The translations under genes and the position numbers were made by a program. Of a DNA stretch of 10,939 nt, positions 1 to 6,677 are shown piece by piece (positions within the stretch are counted from its first letter, which is position 1; every line of letters starts with the position of its first letter). The notes under the pieces were generated by a model. The model had not been told where the DNA came from, made no database searches, and was given only the letters and a program-made list of their open reading frames with translations. The stretch is from Pseudomonadota bacterium (lineage in GTDB: Bacteria > Pseudomonadota > Gammaproteobacteria > Burkholderiales > Burkholderiaceae_B). The stretch is taken from positions 1 through 10,939 of the forward strand of contig JAEYZR010000085.1 in the NCBI GenBank assembly GCA_023427945.1, written 5' to 3'.

Positions 1-616
1 GGACACTCTTGAGCAAGGTTCTCAGATCGATAGGAATCCTGGGCGTCAGGTGTTGTTCCTGGTTTGCCGGACGCTTGCGCGGCCACAATGTCACGGCCAG
101 CATGCCTTTGGCCGGTGGAGGGGCACCCGGGGAATATGTCTGCACGCCCGATGAGTGTGCAGGTACGGCAGGGGAGGGACAGGGCGACGCGACAGCAGTG
201 TCCACATTGCGGGAGGTGCGCCCGATGAACGCTTCCATGTCGTCGCCCACGAACAAGGACTCGGCCAAGGCATTGATGGTGGAGACGATATGTATCGACG
301 GTTCGGATTCGTCGCCGCAGCTCCAGTCTATCGACTGCTCATGCTCAAGCAGTGCCCAGGATTGATAGACGACGGTGGTCGAGGGTGCCGTGGTTTCCAC
401 GGCTGTTTCGCTTCGCGAGGTCGTGATGTCTGCCGTCGCCATATCGAACGTCACTTCTTTGTTCTTTGCATAAGAACGCAACGAAGCGAGCCGGATCCTG
501 GCCGACTGATCGAACGACAGTCTGCCATACGTCATGAGTTCAACGAGATCGTAGAAGCTTACTGTTCTATAGATGCGTTGATCCTGATCCAGGCTGGGGC
601 TGACATAAATACTCAC
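1..616 (-). CDS. Partial hypothetical protein, divergent DUF2971-like
   Basis: An uninterrupted leftward frame of 205 codons begins at GTG 616 and leaves the window at base 1, so the C-terminus is missing. The start is chosen because AGGAGG (629-624) lies seven bases upstream, the best Shine-Dalgarno in the window. The N-terminus reads IYRTVSFYDLVELMTYGRLSF (about residues 15-35), followed by QSWALLEHEQSIDW, then IHIVSTINALAESL, and near the edge IPIDLRTLLKSV. From memory this order (R..SF..L..L..G.L.F, then W...E...W, then I.ST...L, then a late I.VDL..L) recalls DUF2971-like proteins of unknown function. The match is weak: the usual D-P-E-G after the first block and the KR-x-x-FxHE stretch are not recognisable, and the middle is rich in S, T and P. 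AGA, ATA and other rare codons occur. The coding call is fairly safe; the family call is inference. It is divergent from the response regulator at 875. Confidence 0.68.
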   Translation of the reverse strand, partial: MSIYVSPSLDQDQRIYRTVSFYDLVELMTYGRLSFDQSARIRLASLRSYAKNKEVTFDMATADITTSRSETAVETTAPSTTVVYQSWALLEHEQSIDWSCGDESEPSIHIVSTINALAESLFVGDDMEAFIGRTSRNVDTAVASPCPSPAVPAHSSGVQTYSPGAPPPAKGMLAVTLWPRKRPANQEQHLTPRIPIDLRTLLKSV

Positions 617-706
617 TAGGCACCCTCCTGATACACGGAAGTGATCGTTTCAGACATGTTTTGAACCATCTTAGTCAAAACTTATCGGTGACGCATTACG
701 CGTGGT

Positions 707-720
707 TTACCATTTGGTAA
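707..720. promoter_or_regulatory. Inverted-repeat operator candidate, copy 1
   Basis: TTACCA-TT-TGGTAA is a perfect inverted repeat (six-base arms, two-base centre). It lies in the divergent region between the gene ending at 616 and the response regulator at 875, 30 bases upstream of a candidate -35 box. Its first 12 bases recur exactly upstream of tctB (5178-5189). Its position suits an activator or autoregulatory site. The bound protein is not known; the adjacent OmpR-type regulator is the obvious candidate. Confidence 0.55.
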
Positions 721-750
721 TAAAAACGCTGACGTCAACCTTACTGTGCC

Positions 751-779
751 TTGAGTGGATTGGCACCAGGTGCTATGGT
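751..779 (+). promoter_or_regulatory. Candidate sigma-70 promoter of the two-component operon
   Basis: TTGAGT (751-756) and TATGGT (774-779) are separated by exactly 17 bases, which predicts transcription starting near 786 and a leader of about 90 bases. The spacer contains the inverted repeat GCACC-A-GGTGC (763-773), and TGACGTCA (730-737) lies just upstream. Both are possible protein-binding palindromes. This is a consensus match only. Confidence 0.45.
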
Positions 780-807
780 CTGCGATAACACGACGGGAAA
801 TTATATG

Positions 808-827
808 AAGCGCCAATGGCGCTTTTT
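808..827 (+). terminator. Leader hairpin with T-run (attenuator-like)
   Basis: AAGCGCC-AAT-GGCGCTT forms a perfect seven-base-pair stem with a three-base loop, and the T-run continues to 827. It has intrinsic-terminator shape on the + strand. No + strand gene lies upstream, so it falls inside the predicted leader of the response regulator mRNA, about 20 bases after the predicted start site. It could limit read-through (attenuation) or simply be a leader structure. Confidence 0.45.
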
Positions 828-874
828 GCTTCTATTAAGGGGCTCTCGAATCACTCTTTTCGCTTGGAACAGTT

Positions 875-1588
875 ATGTGGCAGTGTCTTATTATTGAGGA
901 TGATCGAGAAAATGCTCGTTACCTTGCCAACGGGCTGACCGAGCTTGGGCACATGGTCAGCGTCTGTACCGATGGCGTGAGTGGCCTTGAAAATGCCATG
1001 AAGGATAAATGGGACATCATCATTCTGGATCGGATGTTGCCCAACCATGTCGATGGCCTCTCGATACTGTCCACCTTGCGAGCACTGGGAAAAAAGACAC
1101 CGGTCCTGGTGCTCAGTGCGCTGTCGGCCGTGGACGACCGGGTCGATGGTCTGCGTGCCGGTGGCGACGATTATCTGGTCAAGCCATTTTCTTACTCCGA
1201 ACTGGTCGCTCGAATGGACGCCCTGGTCAGGCGCACGCGGCCCGAGTTGGAAGTCAAACAACTTCGCGTGGCCGACCTGACGGTCAGCATCACCACGCAG
1301 CAGGTCCAGCGTGCCGGAAAAACGATTGCGTTGCAGCCGCAGGAGTTCCGTTTGCTCGTTTACCTCATGCTCAATGCGCACCGGATCGTGACGCGAACGA
1401 TGTTGCTGGAAACGATCTGGGGATACAGTTTCGACCCGCAGTCCAACGTCATTGACGTTCAAGTCAGCCGGCTGCGCCGCAAGATCGACTCCAACTTCTC
1501 CACACCGTTGATCCATACCGTGCGTGGTGCCGGCTACACCCTTTCCGATACGCAAGGATCGAGCACCACGGCTCTCGAAAAAGCATGA
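875..1588 (+). CDS. OmpR-family response regulator
   Basis: DNA-binding response regulator of 237 residues, a normal length for the OmpR/PhoB class. The N-terminal receiver (about residues 3-118) has acidic residues E8, D9 and D10, the predicted phosphorylated aspartate D52 in ILDRMLP, S81 at the switch position and K103 in VKPF. The C-terminal winged helix (about 128-225) ends with the typical VSRLRRKID and VRGAGY blocks. It should be phosphorylated by the kinase encoded immediately downstream and then bind promoter DNA in the cytoplasm. The stop codon overlaps the kinase start (ATGA), indicating translational coupling. The ribosome site before ATG 875 is weak (GGAACAG). The leader contains a palindrome and a terminator-like hairpin. 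The neighbouring tctBA operon and the shared 12-base motif suggest a TctD/BctD-like role in carboxylate uptake, but the sequence alone does not prove orthology. Confidence 0.93.
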   Translation: MWQCLIIEDDRENARYLANGLTELGHMVSVCTDGVSGLENAMKDKWDIIILDRMLPNHVDGLSILSTLRALGKKTPVLVLSALSAVDDRVDGLRAGGDDYLVKPFSYSELVARMDALVRRTRPELEVKQLRVADLTVSITTQQVQRAGKTIALQPQEFRLLVYLMLNAHRIVTRTMLLETIWGYSFDPQSNVIDVQVSRLRRKIDSNFSTPLIHTVRGAGYTLSDTQGSSTTALEKA

Positions 1589-2958
1589 TCCAGTTTTTCA
1601 GGCGCCTGTGGAGCTCCATCTCGTTTCGCCTGACACTGACCTACAGTCTGCTGGCAATCTTGACGACGTCGATATTGATCGTATTCATATACCTTCAATT
1701 CGTTGGCGCGTTGCGTACCGAGTACAGAACACAGATCACGTCGACTGCGCAGCGCCTCATGGCAACCTACGAGGACCGCGGACTCGGTGCACTCATAGCG
1801 GCGATCGAACTGACGCTCTCAGACCGGATCGACTCCAACCGGGAAATCTACGTGCTCATCGATGGCGATGGCCGCAAGCTGGCCGGAAATCTCGAAGTGT
1901 CGCCACAGTTCATGTCGACTTCCACAGACGTGTTCGCTACCAACGTCATTCAGGACGGCGTGCCTACGCGCGGGCATTTGAAGATCCAGACGCTGGCTGG
2001 TGGAGAAACACTGGTCGTCGGGCAGGATTCCAGCGAGATTGGCGACCTTACGGCCCTGATAGGGCAGGCGACGGCCGCGGCATTCATTCTGGCCGTATTC
2101 CTGGTGGTTCTCGGAACCTATTTGTTCAAGCGCGAGCTGGCTTTTCGCGTCAGCCATATTCGCCGAACGACGCGACAAATCGGCGCAGGCCAGCTCTCCA
2201 AGCGTATTGCGGCGCCCAAAGGTGAAGACGAGTTCACACTGCTCAATCGCGACATCAACACCATGCTCGACAGGATCGAGCTGTTGATGAAGAGCGCGCG
2301 GCACATTTCGGACACCATTGCCCATAATCTGCGCACGCCGTTGACTCGCATCATCGGTGCATTGCGAGTGTCGCAGCGCCCCGGTGTGTCCATGGAGGAA
2401 GTGCAGGAGTCCAATCAGCACGCGATCGAAGGCATTGAACGCCTTAATGTGCTGATGGATAAACTCCTTCAAATTGCCGAAATGGAGGCAGGCATACAGC
2501 GCCGCTCGTTCAAGCCCTGTGAGTTGAACGTGATCGTCGCCGATGTCTTGGAAATGTACGAGATGCTCGCAGAAGAAAAAGGCGTTTCGCTGGTCGGTGC
2601 CGATCTGAAAAGCGTGACGCTCAATGGTGACGCGAATCTGCTCGCCAGCGCGCTTGCCAATCTGCTGGACAATGCGGTCAAGTATGCCCGCAGCCGCGTC
2701 GTGATCGGCATCGCCACACAAGGGTGCCTGGCACGCATCGTCATCGAGGACGACGGGCCTGGACTGCCGCCTGCAGAATACGAGCACCTGGGTAAGCACT
2801 TCTATCGATCCGACCCATCCTCGGCTGATGGTACAGGCCTGGGGCTGACCAGCGTGATGAGTATCGTCGGATTGCACCGCGGCACGCTGTCGTTTTCTGA
2901 TGCCCAGCCAGGGCTGCGCGTCGTCGTGTCGGTGCCCATGGGCATGGCGCTGAACTGA
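1585..2958 (+). CDS. Membrane sensor histidine kinase
   Basis: Inner-membrane sensor kinase of 457 residues, partner of the upstream regulator, whose stop it overlaps by four bases. Layout: transmembrane helix about 15-40, periplasmic sensor region about 41-160 with no recognised ligand fold, second helix about 162-182, HAMP linker about 183-235. The dimerisation/phosphoacceptor segment contains SDTIAHNLRTPL with predicted phospho-histidine H247. The ATPase domain has the N box at LLDNAVKYA (N363), DDGPGLP (about 389-395) and GTGLGLTSV (416-424). All catalytic boxes are intact. Many relatives have AHDLRTPL; here N follows the histidine, which is tolerated in histidine kinases. The gene ends 60 bases before a strong bidirectional terminator shared with tctA. 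Context suggests it senses a carboxylate or a related signal; this is inference. Confidence 0.93.
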   Translation: MIQFFRRLWSSISFRLTLTYSLLAILTTSILIVFIYLQFVGALRTEYRTQITSTAQRLMATYEDRGLGALIAAIELTLSDRIDSNREIYVLIDGDGRKLAGNLEVSPQFMSTSTDVFATNVIQDGVPTRGHLKIQTLAGGETLVVGQDSSEIGDLTALIGQATAAAFILAVFLVVLGTYLFKRELAFRVSHIRRTTRQIGAGQLSKRIAAPKGEDEFTLLNRDINTMLDRIELLMKSARHISDTIAHNLRTPLTRIIGALRVSQRPGVSMEEVQESNQHAIEGIERLNVLMDKLLQIAEMEAGIQRRSFKPCELNVIVADVLEMYEMLAEEKGVSLVGADLKSVTLNGDANLLASALANLLDNAVKYARSRVVIGIATQGCLARIVIEDDGPGLPPAEYEHLGKHFYRSDPSSADGTGLGLTSVMSIVGLHRGTLSFSDAQPGLRVVVSVPMGMALN

Positions 2959-3017
2959 AGCGACAGCAGCGTCGCAAGCCTAGCTTCTCACATCCGCTAG
3001 GCGAGTTCCAGAAACAG

Positions 3018-3045
3018 AAAAGGCCGACTGAGTCGGCCTTTTTTT
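3018..3045. terminator. Bidirectional intrinsic terminator
   Basis: GGCCGAC-TGA-GTCGGCC (3022-3038) is a perfect seven-base-pair GC-rich stem, flanked by AAAA on the left and a run of seven T on the right. It therefore reads as an intrinsic terminator on both strands. It lies between the convergent histidine kinase (ends 2958) and tctA (ends 3086) and can serve both. Confidence 0.9.
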
Positions 3046-3085
3046 ACTCCTGGCGCCGATCGGATCGACGCTCAGTGCTCTCGGA

Positions 3086-4603
3086 TCAAGTCGATTCCGT
3101 GGGAGCCAGTTTCACGGTGGGGCGCTTGCGCACGCTGCTCCACAATCCCCAGGCCAGCAGGACCGCGGTCAGGATGAGTAGCCAGAAGCTGATCGGACGT
3201 GCGATGAAGGCATCCTGCATGCTGCCGCGTGAGAGCAACATGGCACGACGGAAGTTTTCTTCCAGCATGGGACCCAGAACATAGCCCAGCAGCAACGGTG
3301 CAGGTTCGAAATGCAGTACCCGCAGGATGTAGCCGGCAATACCGAACACCAGGACCGCGTACACATCGAAGACGTTGTTGTTGACACCATAGACGCCGAT
3401 GCAGACAAACATCACGATCGCCGGATACAGGATGTGATACGGAATCGTCAGCACACGCACCCACAGACCGATCATCGGGATGTTCAGGATCACCAGGATG
3501 ATGTTGCCGATCCAGAAGCTCATGATCAGGCCCCAGAACATGGCGGGCTGCTCGTTGAGCATGCTCGGTCCGGGCTGGATGCCGTGGATCATAAGCGCAC
3601 CGATGATCAGCGCCATCGTCACACTACCTGGAATGCCCAGCGTCAGCGTCGGAATGAACGATGCCATGTCGGACGCACTGTTGGACGTCTCGGGGGCCAT
3701 GATGCCCTCGATGGTGCCTTTACCGAATTTCTCCGGTGTCTTGGAGATGCGTTTCTCGACCGCGTAGGCCATGAAAGCCGCCACAGTGGGACCCACACCA
3801 GGCAACACGCCCAGCCATGCGCCAATACCCGATCCACGAGCCATACCGCCCCAGGAACGCCTGACCTCGTCACGCGTGGGGAGCATGGACTTCATGGAGA
3901 CGTCCATCTTGCGGTCGGCCGCTTTCACGTGGTTGATACTGGCAATGATCTCTGTGATACCGAACAGCCCCATCGCCAGCGCGACAATGCCCACCCCGTC
4001 CTGAAGTTCGGGGAAGTCGAGCGTGAATCGGGCAGCGCCCGAGTTCACGTCGGTACCGACCAGGCCAAGCATCACGCCGCCCACAACCATCGTCACGCCT
4101 TTGATTGCAGAACCAGTCGACACCACAGAGGCCGCCACCAGGCCCAGAACCATCATCGCGAAGTATTCGGCCGGGCCGAACTTGAATGCGACGCTGGCGA
4201 TAGGCTCGGAGAACAGCATCAGCATGATGATGCCGACGCTGGCGCCCACGAACGAGGCGACGGTGGTCATCAGCAGTGCGACACCGGCCCGGCCCTGTTT
4301 GGCCATCGGGAAGCCGTCCAGACACGTCACGGCGTTAGCCGGCGTTCCTGGCAGGTTCAGCAGGATCGAGGCGGTTGAGCCGCCATAGGTACTGCCATAC
4401 CAGATACCGGCCAGCATGATCACTGCGGCTGTCGGATCCAGGTGATAGGTGATGGGAAACAGCAGCGACATGGTCGCCAGTGTTCCCACACCCGGGATCA
4501 CGCCGATCAGCGTGCCCAGCGTCACGCCGATCACGCACCACAAAAGGTTGTTCCAGGCGAGCGCGGTCGTCAGACCGAGCATCAAATTGTCAAATAGACT
4601 CAT
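3086..4603 (-). CDS. tctA: TTT transporter large membrane subunit TctA
   Basis: Large membrane subunit of a tripartite tricarboxylate transporter, 505 residues (the family is about 500). In this family TctA forms the ion-driven translocation path for tricarboxylates or other organic acids delivered by a periplasmic TctC protein. Diagnostic features: the two family-typical glycine/proline loops GVIPGVG (34-40) and GVLPGVG (265-271), the segment YGSTYGGSTASILLNLPGTP (69-88), APETSNSA (303-310), and about a dozen hydrophobic segments throughout. The start ATG 4603 has AAGGA six bases upstream, and the gene begins 12 bases after the tctB stop, so the two are cotranscribed. It ends next to a strong terminator. 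The substrate cannot be read from the sequence. There is no tctC gene in the window, so the binding protein must be supplied from elsewhere, as is common in Bordetella-type genomes with many orphan binding proteins. Confidence 0.95.
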   Translation of the reverse strand: MSLFDNLMLGLTTALAWNNLLWCVIGVTLGTLIGVIPGVGTLATMSLLFPITYHLDPTAAVIMLAGIWYGSTYGGSTASILLNLPGTPANAVTCLDGFPMAKQGRAGVALLMTTVASFVGASVGIIMLMLFSEPIASVAFKFGPAEYFAMMVLGLVAASVVSTGSAIKGVTMVVGGVMLGLVGTDVNSGAARFTLDFPELQDGVGIVALAMGLFGITEIIASINHVKAADRKMDVSMKSMLPTRDEVRRSWGGMARGSGIGAWLGVLPGVGPTVAAFMAYAVEKRISKTPEKFGKGTIEGIMAPETSNSASDMASFIPTLTLGIPGSVTMALIIGALMIHGIQPGPSMLNEQPAMFWGLIMSFWIGNIILVILNIPMIGLWVRVLTIPYHILYPAIVMFVCIGVYGVNNNVFDVYAVLVFGIAGYILRVLHFEPAPLLLGYVLGPMLEENFRRAMLLSRGSMQDAFIARPISFWLLILTAVLLAWGLWSSVRKRPTVKLAPTEST

Positions 4604-4615
4604 TGTTATTCCTTC

Positions 4616-5065
4616 CTACCACGGCCAGGCGAAGACCGGCACGATGAGTCCCAGGCCCGTTCTGAAAATCAGGGTCGCTCCAATGGCAACACCCACAGCC
4701 AGGATCACAGATCCCTTCCAGCTGAGTTTGCTATCGGAAATACCAGCGAGGATGGTCTGCGCGATGATCGCGGGTATCAGACCAAACGGAATAAGCAGTA
4801 GCGCGAAGGCAAGCGTTGAAAGGCTGATCCAGATGAGCGGCCTTAATTCAATGGTTGGCATCGGCCCGGCACGCATGAGGGCAGGGATGATGATGGCGAT
4901 CCCACACAGCATCAACAGGCCGCTTACGATGGCAGGGAAATAACCGGGTCCCATGCGGGCAAGCGTGCCCAGATTGAATGCTGTCAATGAGTGATACATC
5001 GCACCGGCCCCAGCAAGCAGGATCAGTCCGCCCCCGATTAGGTCCCGGTAGTCGACTCGACGCAT
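4616..5065 (-). CDS. tctB: TTT transporter small membrane subunit TctB
   Basis: Small membrane subunit of the tripartite tricarboxylate transporter, 149 residues with four hydrophobic segments (about residues 8-25, 42-62, 75-100 and 112-140), which is the family layout. The N-terminal RRVDYRDLIGGGLILLAGAG and the RMGPGYFP motif that follows the first helix are typical of TctB. ATG 5065 is chosen over the upstream ATG at 5104 because AAGGAG lies eight bases before 5065 and because family proteins start just before the first helix. First gene of a two-gene operon with tctA. The upstream region carries a candidate promoter, a short palindrome in the leader, and the second copy of the TTACCATTTGGT motif also found before the adjacent two-component operon. 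Confidence 0.93.
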   Translation of the reverse strand: MRRVDYRDLIGGGLILLAGAGAMYHSLTAFNLGTLARMGPGYFPAIVSGLLMLCGIAIIIPALMRAGPMPTIELRPLIWISLSTLAFALLLIPFGLIPAIIAQTILAGISDSKLSWKGSVILAVGVAIGATLIFRTGLGLIVPVFAWPW

Positions 5066-5105
5066 AGCGTAGTCTCCTTGGAAGTTTATGAGTTTTATGA
5101 ACATG

Positions 5106-5123
5106 GCTTCGATGGTACGAAGC
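5106..5123 (-). promoter_or_regulatory. Palindrome in the tctB leader
   Basis: GCTTCG-ATGGTA-CGAAGC is a perfect inverted repeat with six-base arms, located between the predicted tctB start site and the ribosome binding site. It could be an operator just downstream of the promoter or an RNA hairpin. Function unknown. Confidence 0.3.
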
Positions 5124-5134
5124 TCAGGATCGTG

Positions 5135-5165
5135 ATTATCGTTTTTTGCGGCCTATACGCGTCAA
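5135..5165 (-). promoter_or_regulatory. Candidate tctBA promoter with long spacer
   Basis: On the minus strand TTGACG (5165-5160) is followed by GATAAT (5140-5135). Both hexamers are good matches, but the spacer is 19 bases, longer than the optimal 17. This would make the promoter weak without help, which agrees with control by an activator bound to the inverted repeat 12 bases upstream of the -35 box. Confidence 0.45.
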
Positions 5166-5177
5166 GTTAGCGTTGCC

Positions 5178-5191
5178 TTACCATTTGGTCA
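5178..5191. promoter_or_regulatory. Inverted-repeat operator candidate, copy 2
   Basis: TTACCA-TT-TGGTCA differs by one base from the perfect repeat at 707-720 and shares its first 12 bases exactly. It lies 12 bases upstream of the candidate tctBA -35 box, centred roughly 55 bases before the expected transcription start, a usual place for an activator site. Confidence 0.55.
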
Positions 5192-5278
5192 TGCATCGGG
5201 TTTTCGACCTGAATCGCGCTGTTTTCACGCGCTCGGTCGAGGCTTGCCGACCGGCTAAACTAGAGGCTCTACAGCCAT

Positions 5279-5297
5279 AAAAAAGGCAGTCGCTGCC
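5279..5297 (-). terminator. Possible leftward intrinsic terminator
   Basis: On the minus strand GGCAG-CGA-CTGCC is followed by six T. The stem is only five base pairs, so strength is uncertain. It would stop leftward transcripts from the LysR gene before the tctBA promoter. The same bases lie directly before the GTG of the rightward small membrane protein gene, where the hairpin could also affect translation. Confidence 0.4.
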
Positions 5298-5504
5298 GTG
5301 ACCTTTTTCAAGAAGCTCGATCCTTTCACCGTGATTGCCCTGTTCCCGGCGGGCCTGTTTCTGGTATTTGCAACGCTGACCCTGGTCACGCGGGATACGG
5401 TGTATTTGTACCTGGCCGCGCCGCTCTTTATCGTGGCGCTGACGTTTGGCGTCATGGGGCATTTCCGCAAGCCGGGCGGCGACGCCCAGGACGAAGGCCG
5501 CTGA
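5298..5504 (+). CDS. Small two-helix membrane protein, unknown function
   Basis: A 68-residue protein with an N-terminal KKLDPF stretch, a hydrophobic segment at about 10-30, a short polar turn (TRDT), a second hydrophobic segment at about 35-54, and a charged glycine-rich tail ending GGDAQDEGR. This is a credible small inner-membrane hairpin, and I do not recognise a family. The start is GTG 5298: an in-frame stop lies at 5256 and no ATG lies between. The ribosome site is poor (AAGG 11 bases upstream), and a GGCAG/CTGCC hairpin abuts the start codon. It converges on the LysR gene 50 bases downstream. The frame on the other strand (5528-5178) is arginine-rich and non-protein-like, so the rightward reading is preferred. 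Confidence 0.55.
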   Translation: MTFFKKLDPFTVIALFPAGLFLVFATLTLVTRDTVYLYLAAPLFIVALTFGVMGHFRKPGGDAQDEGR

Positions 5505-5554
5505 AGGGTCTGTCGCCGCTCCGGCCATCCGACGGATTGTTCAAGGCCGTGTGG

Positions 5555-6466
5555 CTAGGCAGGGTCCGGTTCTGTAGACATCATGGCCGCCTGCGCCTGG
5601 CTTGCCGCCGCACGCAGGAAGTCCCAGGTCGCACGCATGCGTGAAATATCCTGAATTTCCATCGGCATGGACATCCAGAAGGTCCGGATCAGCTTGACCG
5701 AGCTTCTCAGGACCGGTTGCAGGCCGGTGTCGTTTCTCCCCAGAAAATGCGGCAGTACGGCCAGACCCATGCCTGCCAGCGTCGCTTGGTGTTGCGCCAG
5801 CACGCTGGTGCTGCGAAGGACGACCTGTTCAGGCTTGCAGAAATCAGAGAGATACTGAAGCTCTTTGCTGAACAGCAGGTCATCGATGTAGCTGATGAAT
5901 TTGTGATGGACGAGATCGTCTGTATCGATGATCGGTGGGTGCGTCGCCAGATACTCAGGAGCGCCGTACAGGCCCAGTGCATAATCGGTCAGGCGGACGC
6001 TGCGGTAGGGGCCGCGCGCGGGGCGTTCCAGCGTGATGACGATGTCTGCCTCTCGACGCGACAGATTGACGATTCTGGGGACCGCCAGCAGATCGACTCG
6101 CAGGTGGGGGTGGCGCTGGACGAGCTGAGCCAGTAACGGCGTGAGCACGCGCGTGCCATAGCCTTCAGTCGCTCCCAAACGCACCACGCCTGCATTCTCG
6201 CCATCCGTGCCCAGAATGTCGCGCTCGATGCCCAGGAAGGAGGACTCGATTTTTTCGGCATGTGCGAGCAGGTTGCGCCCGCTGTCGGTCAGGGTGTAGC
6301 TCCCCGCCAGGCGCACGAACAACGGTGTGGCCAGTTCTTTCTCCAGGTTCTGGATGCGTCGGGATACTGTGGTCTGGTTGACCCCCAGCCGAGCCGCAGC
6401 CGATGCCAGTGCACCGCAACGCGACAATTCCAGAAAGAAGCGGACCTGATCCCACTCCATCTTCAT
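5555..6466 (-). CDS. LysR-family transcriptional regulator
   Basis: Regulator of 303 residues, the standard length. An N-terminal winged helix-turn-helix (about residues 5-65; helix-turn-helix about 20-40, with AAARLGVNQTTVSRRIQNLE) is followed by the linker helix and a two-lobed ligand-binding domain (about 90-295). It begins MKMEWDQVRFFLELSR, as in a common proteobacterial LysR subgroup. ATG 6466 has AAGGAG six bases upstream. Transcribed divergently from the GAF-PAS histidine kinase. The shared region contains a T-N11-A palindrome (6581-6599) suited to LysR binding, so control of itself and perhaps of the kinase is likely. The effector and target genes cannot be read from the sequence. The tctBA operon lies downstream on the same strand but has its own promoter region. 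Confidence 0.93.
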   Translation of the reverse strand: MKMEWDQVRFFLELSRCGALASAAARLGVNQTTVSRRIQNLEKELATPLFVRLAGSYTLTDSGRNLLAHAEKIESSFLGIERDILGTDGENAGVVRLGATEGYGTRVLTPLLAQLVQRHPHLRVDLLAVPRIVNLSRREADIVITLERPARGPYRSVRLTDYALGLYGAPEYLATHPPIIDTDDLVHHKFISYIDDLLFSKELQYLSDFCKPEQVVLRSTSVLAQHQATLAGMGLAVLPHFLGRNDTGLQPVLRSSVKLIRTFWMSMPMEIQDISRMRATWDFLRAAASQAQAAMMSTEPDPA

Positions 6467-6580
6467 ATGCGACTCCTTTTTGTGCGGCCAGGCGCCCTTC
6501 AGGGGAAATGGCCAGGTCCTTCATGGGTCTTGCCTGAGGCAGGCACGCGACAGGTTCATCCTTTCCACAGCCCGTATCCT

Positions 6581-6599
6581 GCATTTTTGATTAAAATGC
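6581..6599. promoter_or_regulatory. Candidate LysR binding palindrome
   Basis: GCATTTT-TGATT-AAAATGC is a perfect inverted repeat with seven-base arms in the divergent region between the LysR gene (start 6466) and the kinase (start 6678). T6584 and A6596 fit the T-N11-A core known for LysR-type regulators. No convincing sigma-70 boxes for either gene were seen nearby. Confidence 0.45.
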
Positions 6600-6677
6600 G
6601 GTCACGTCCCGGTTGAGTTTGTCCGTATCTTAACGATGCAGGGGTTCGGTTCAATCTTTGCTTGCCAGGATGCATAC

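Noticed and set aside
155..619. Rightward open frame of 154 codons
   Set aside because: It lies opposite the leftward frame 616-1, which has an AGGAGG site and family-like blocks. The rightward product is Cys/Arg/His-rich with no ribosome site.
1819..2877. Leftward open frame of 352 codons
   Set aside because: Antisense to the histidine kinase, whose domains are intact. No recognisable domain in the leftward product.
3311..4378. Rightward open frame of 355 codons
   Set aside because: Antisense to tctA. The His/Asp/Gln/Arg-rich product is typical of a shadow of a GC-rich membrane protein gene.
5178..5528. Leftward frame of 116 codons opposite the small membrane protein
   Set aside because: Low-complexity, Arg/Gln/Lys-rich, runs through a terminator-like hairpin and the tctBA upstream region, and has no ribosome site.
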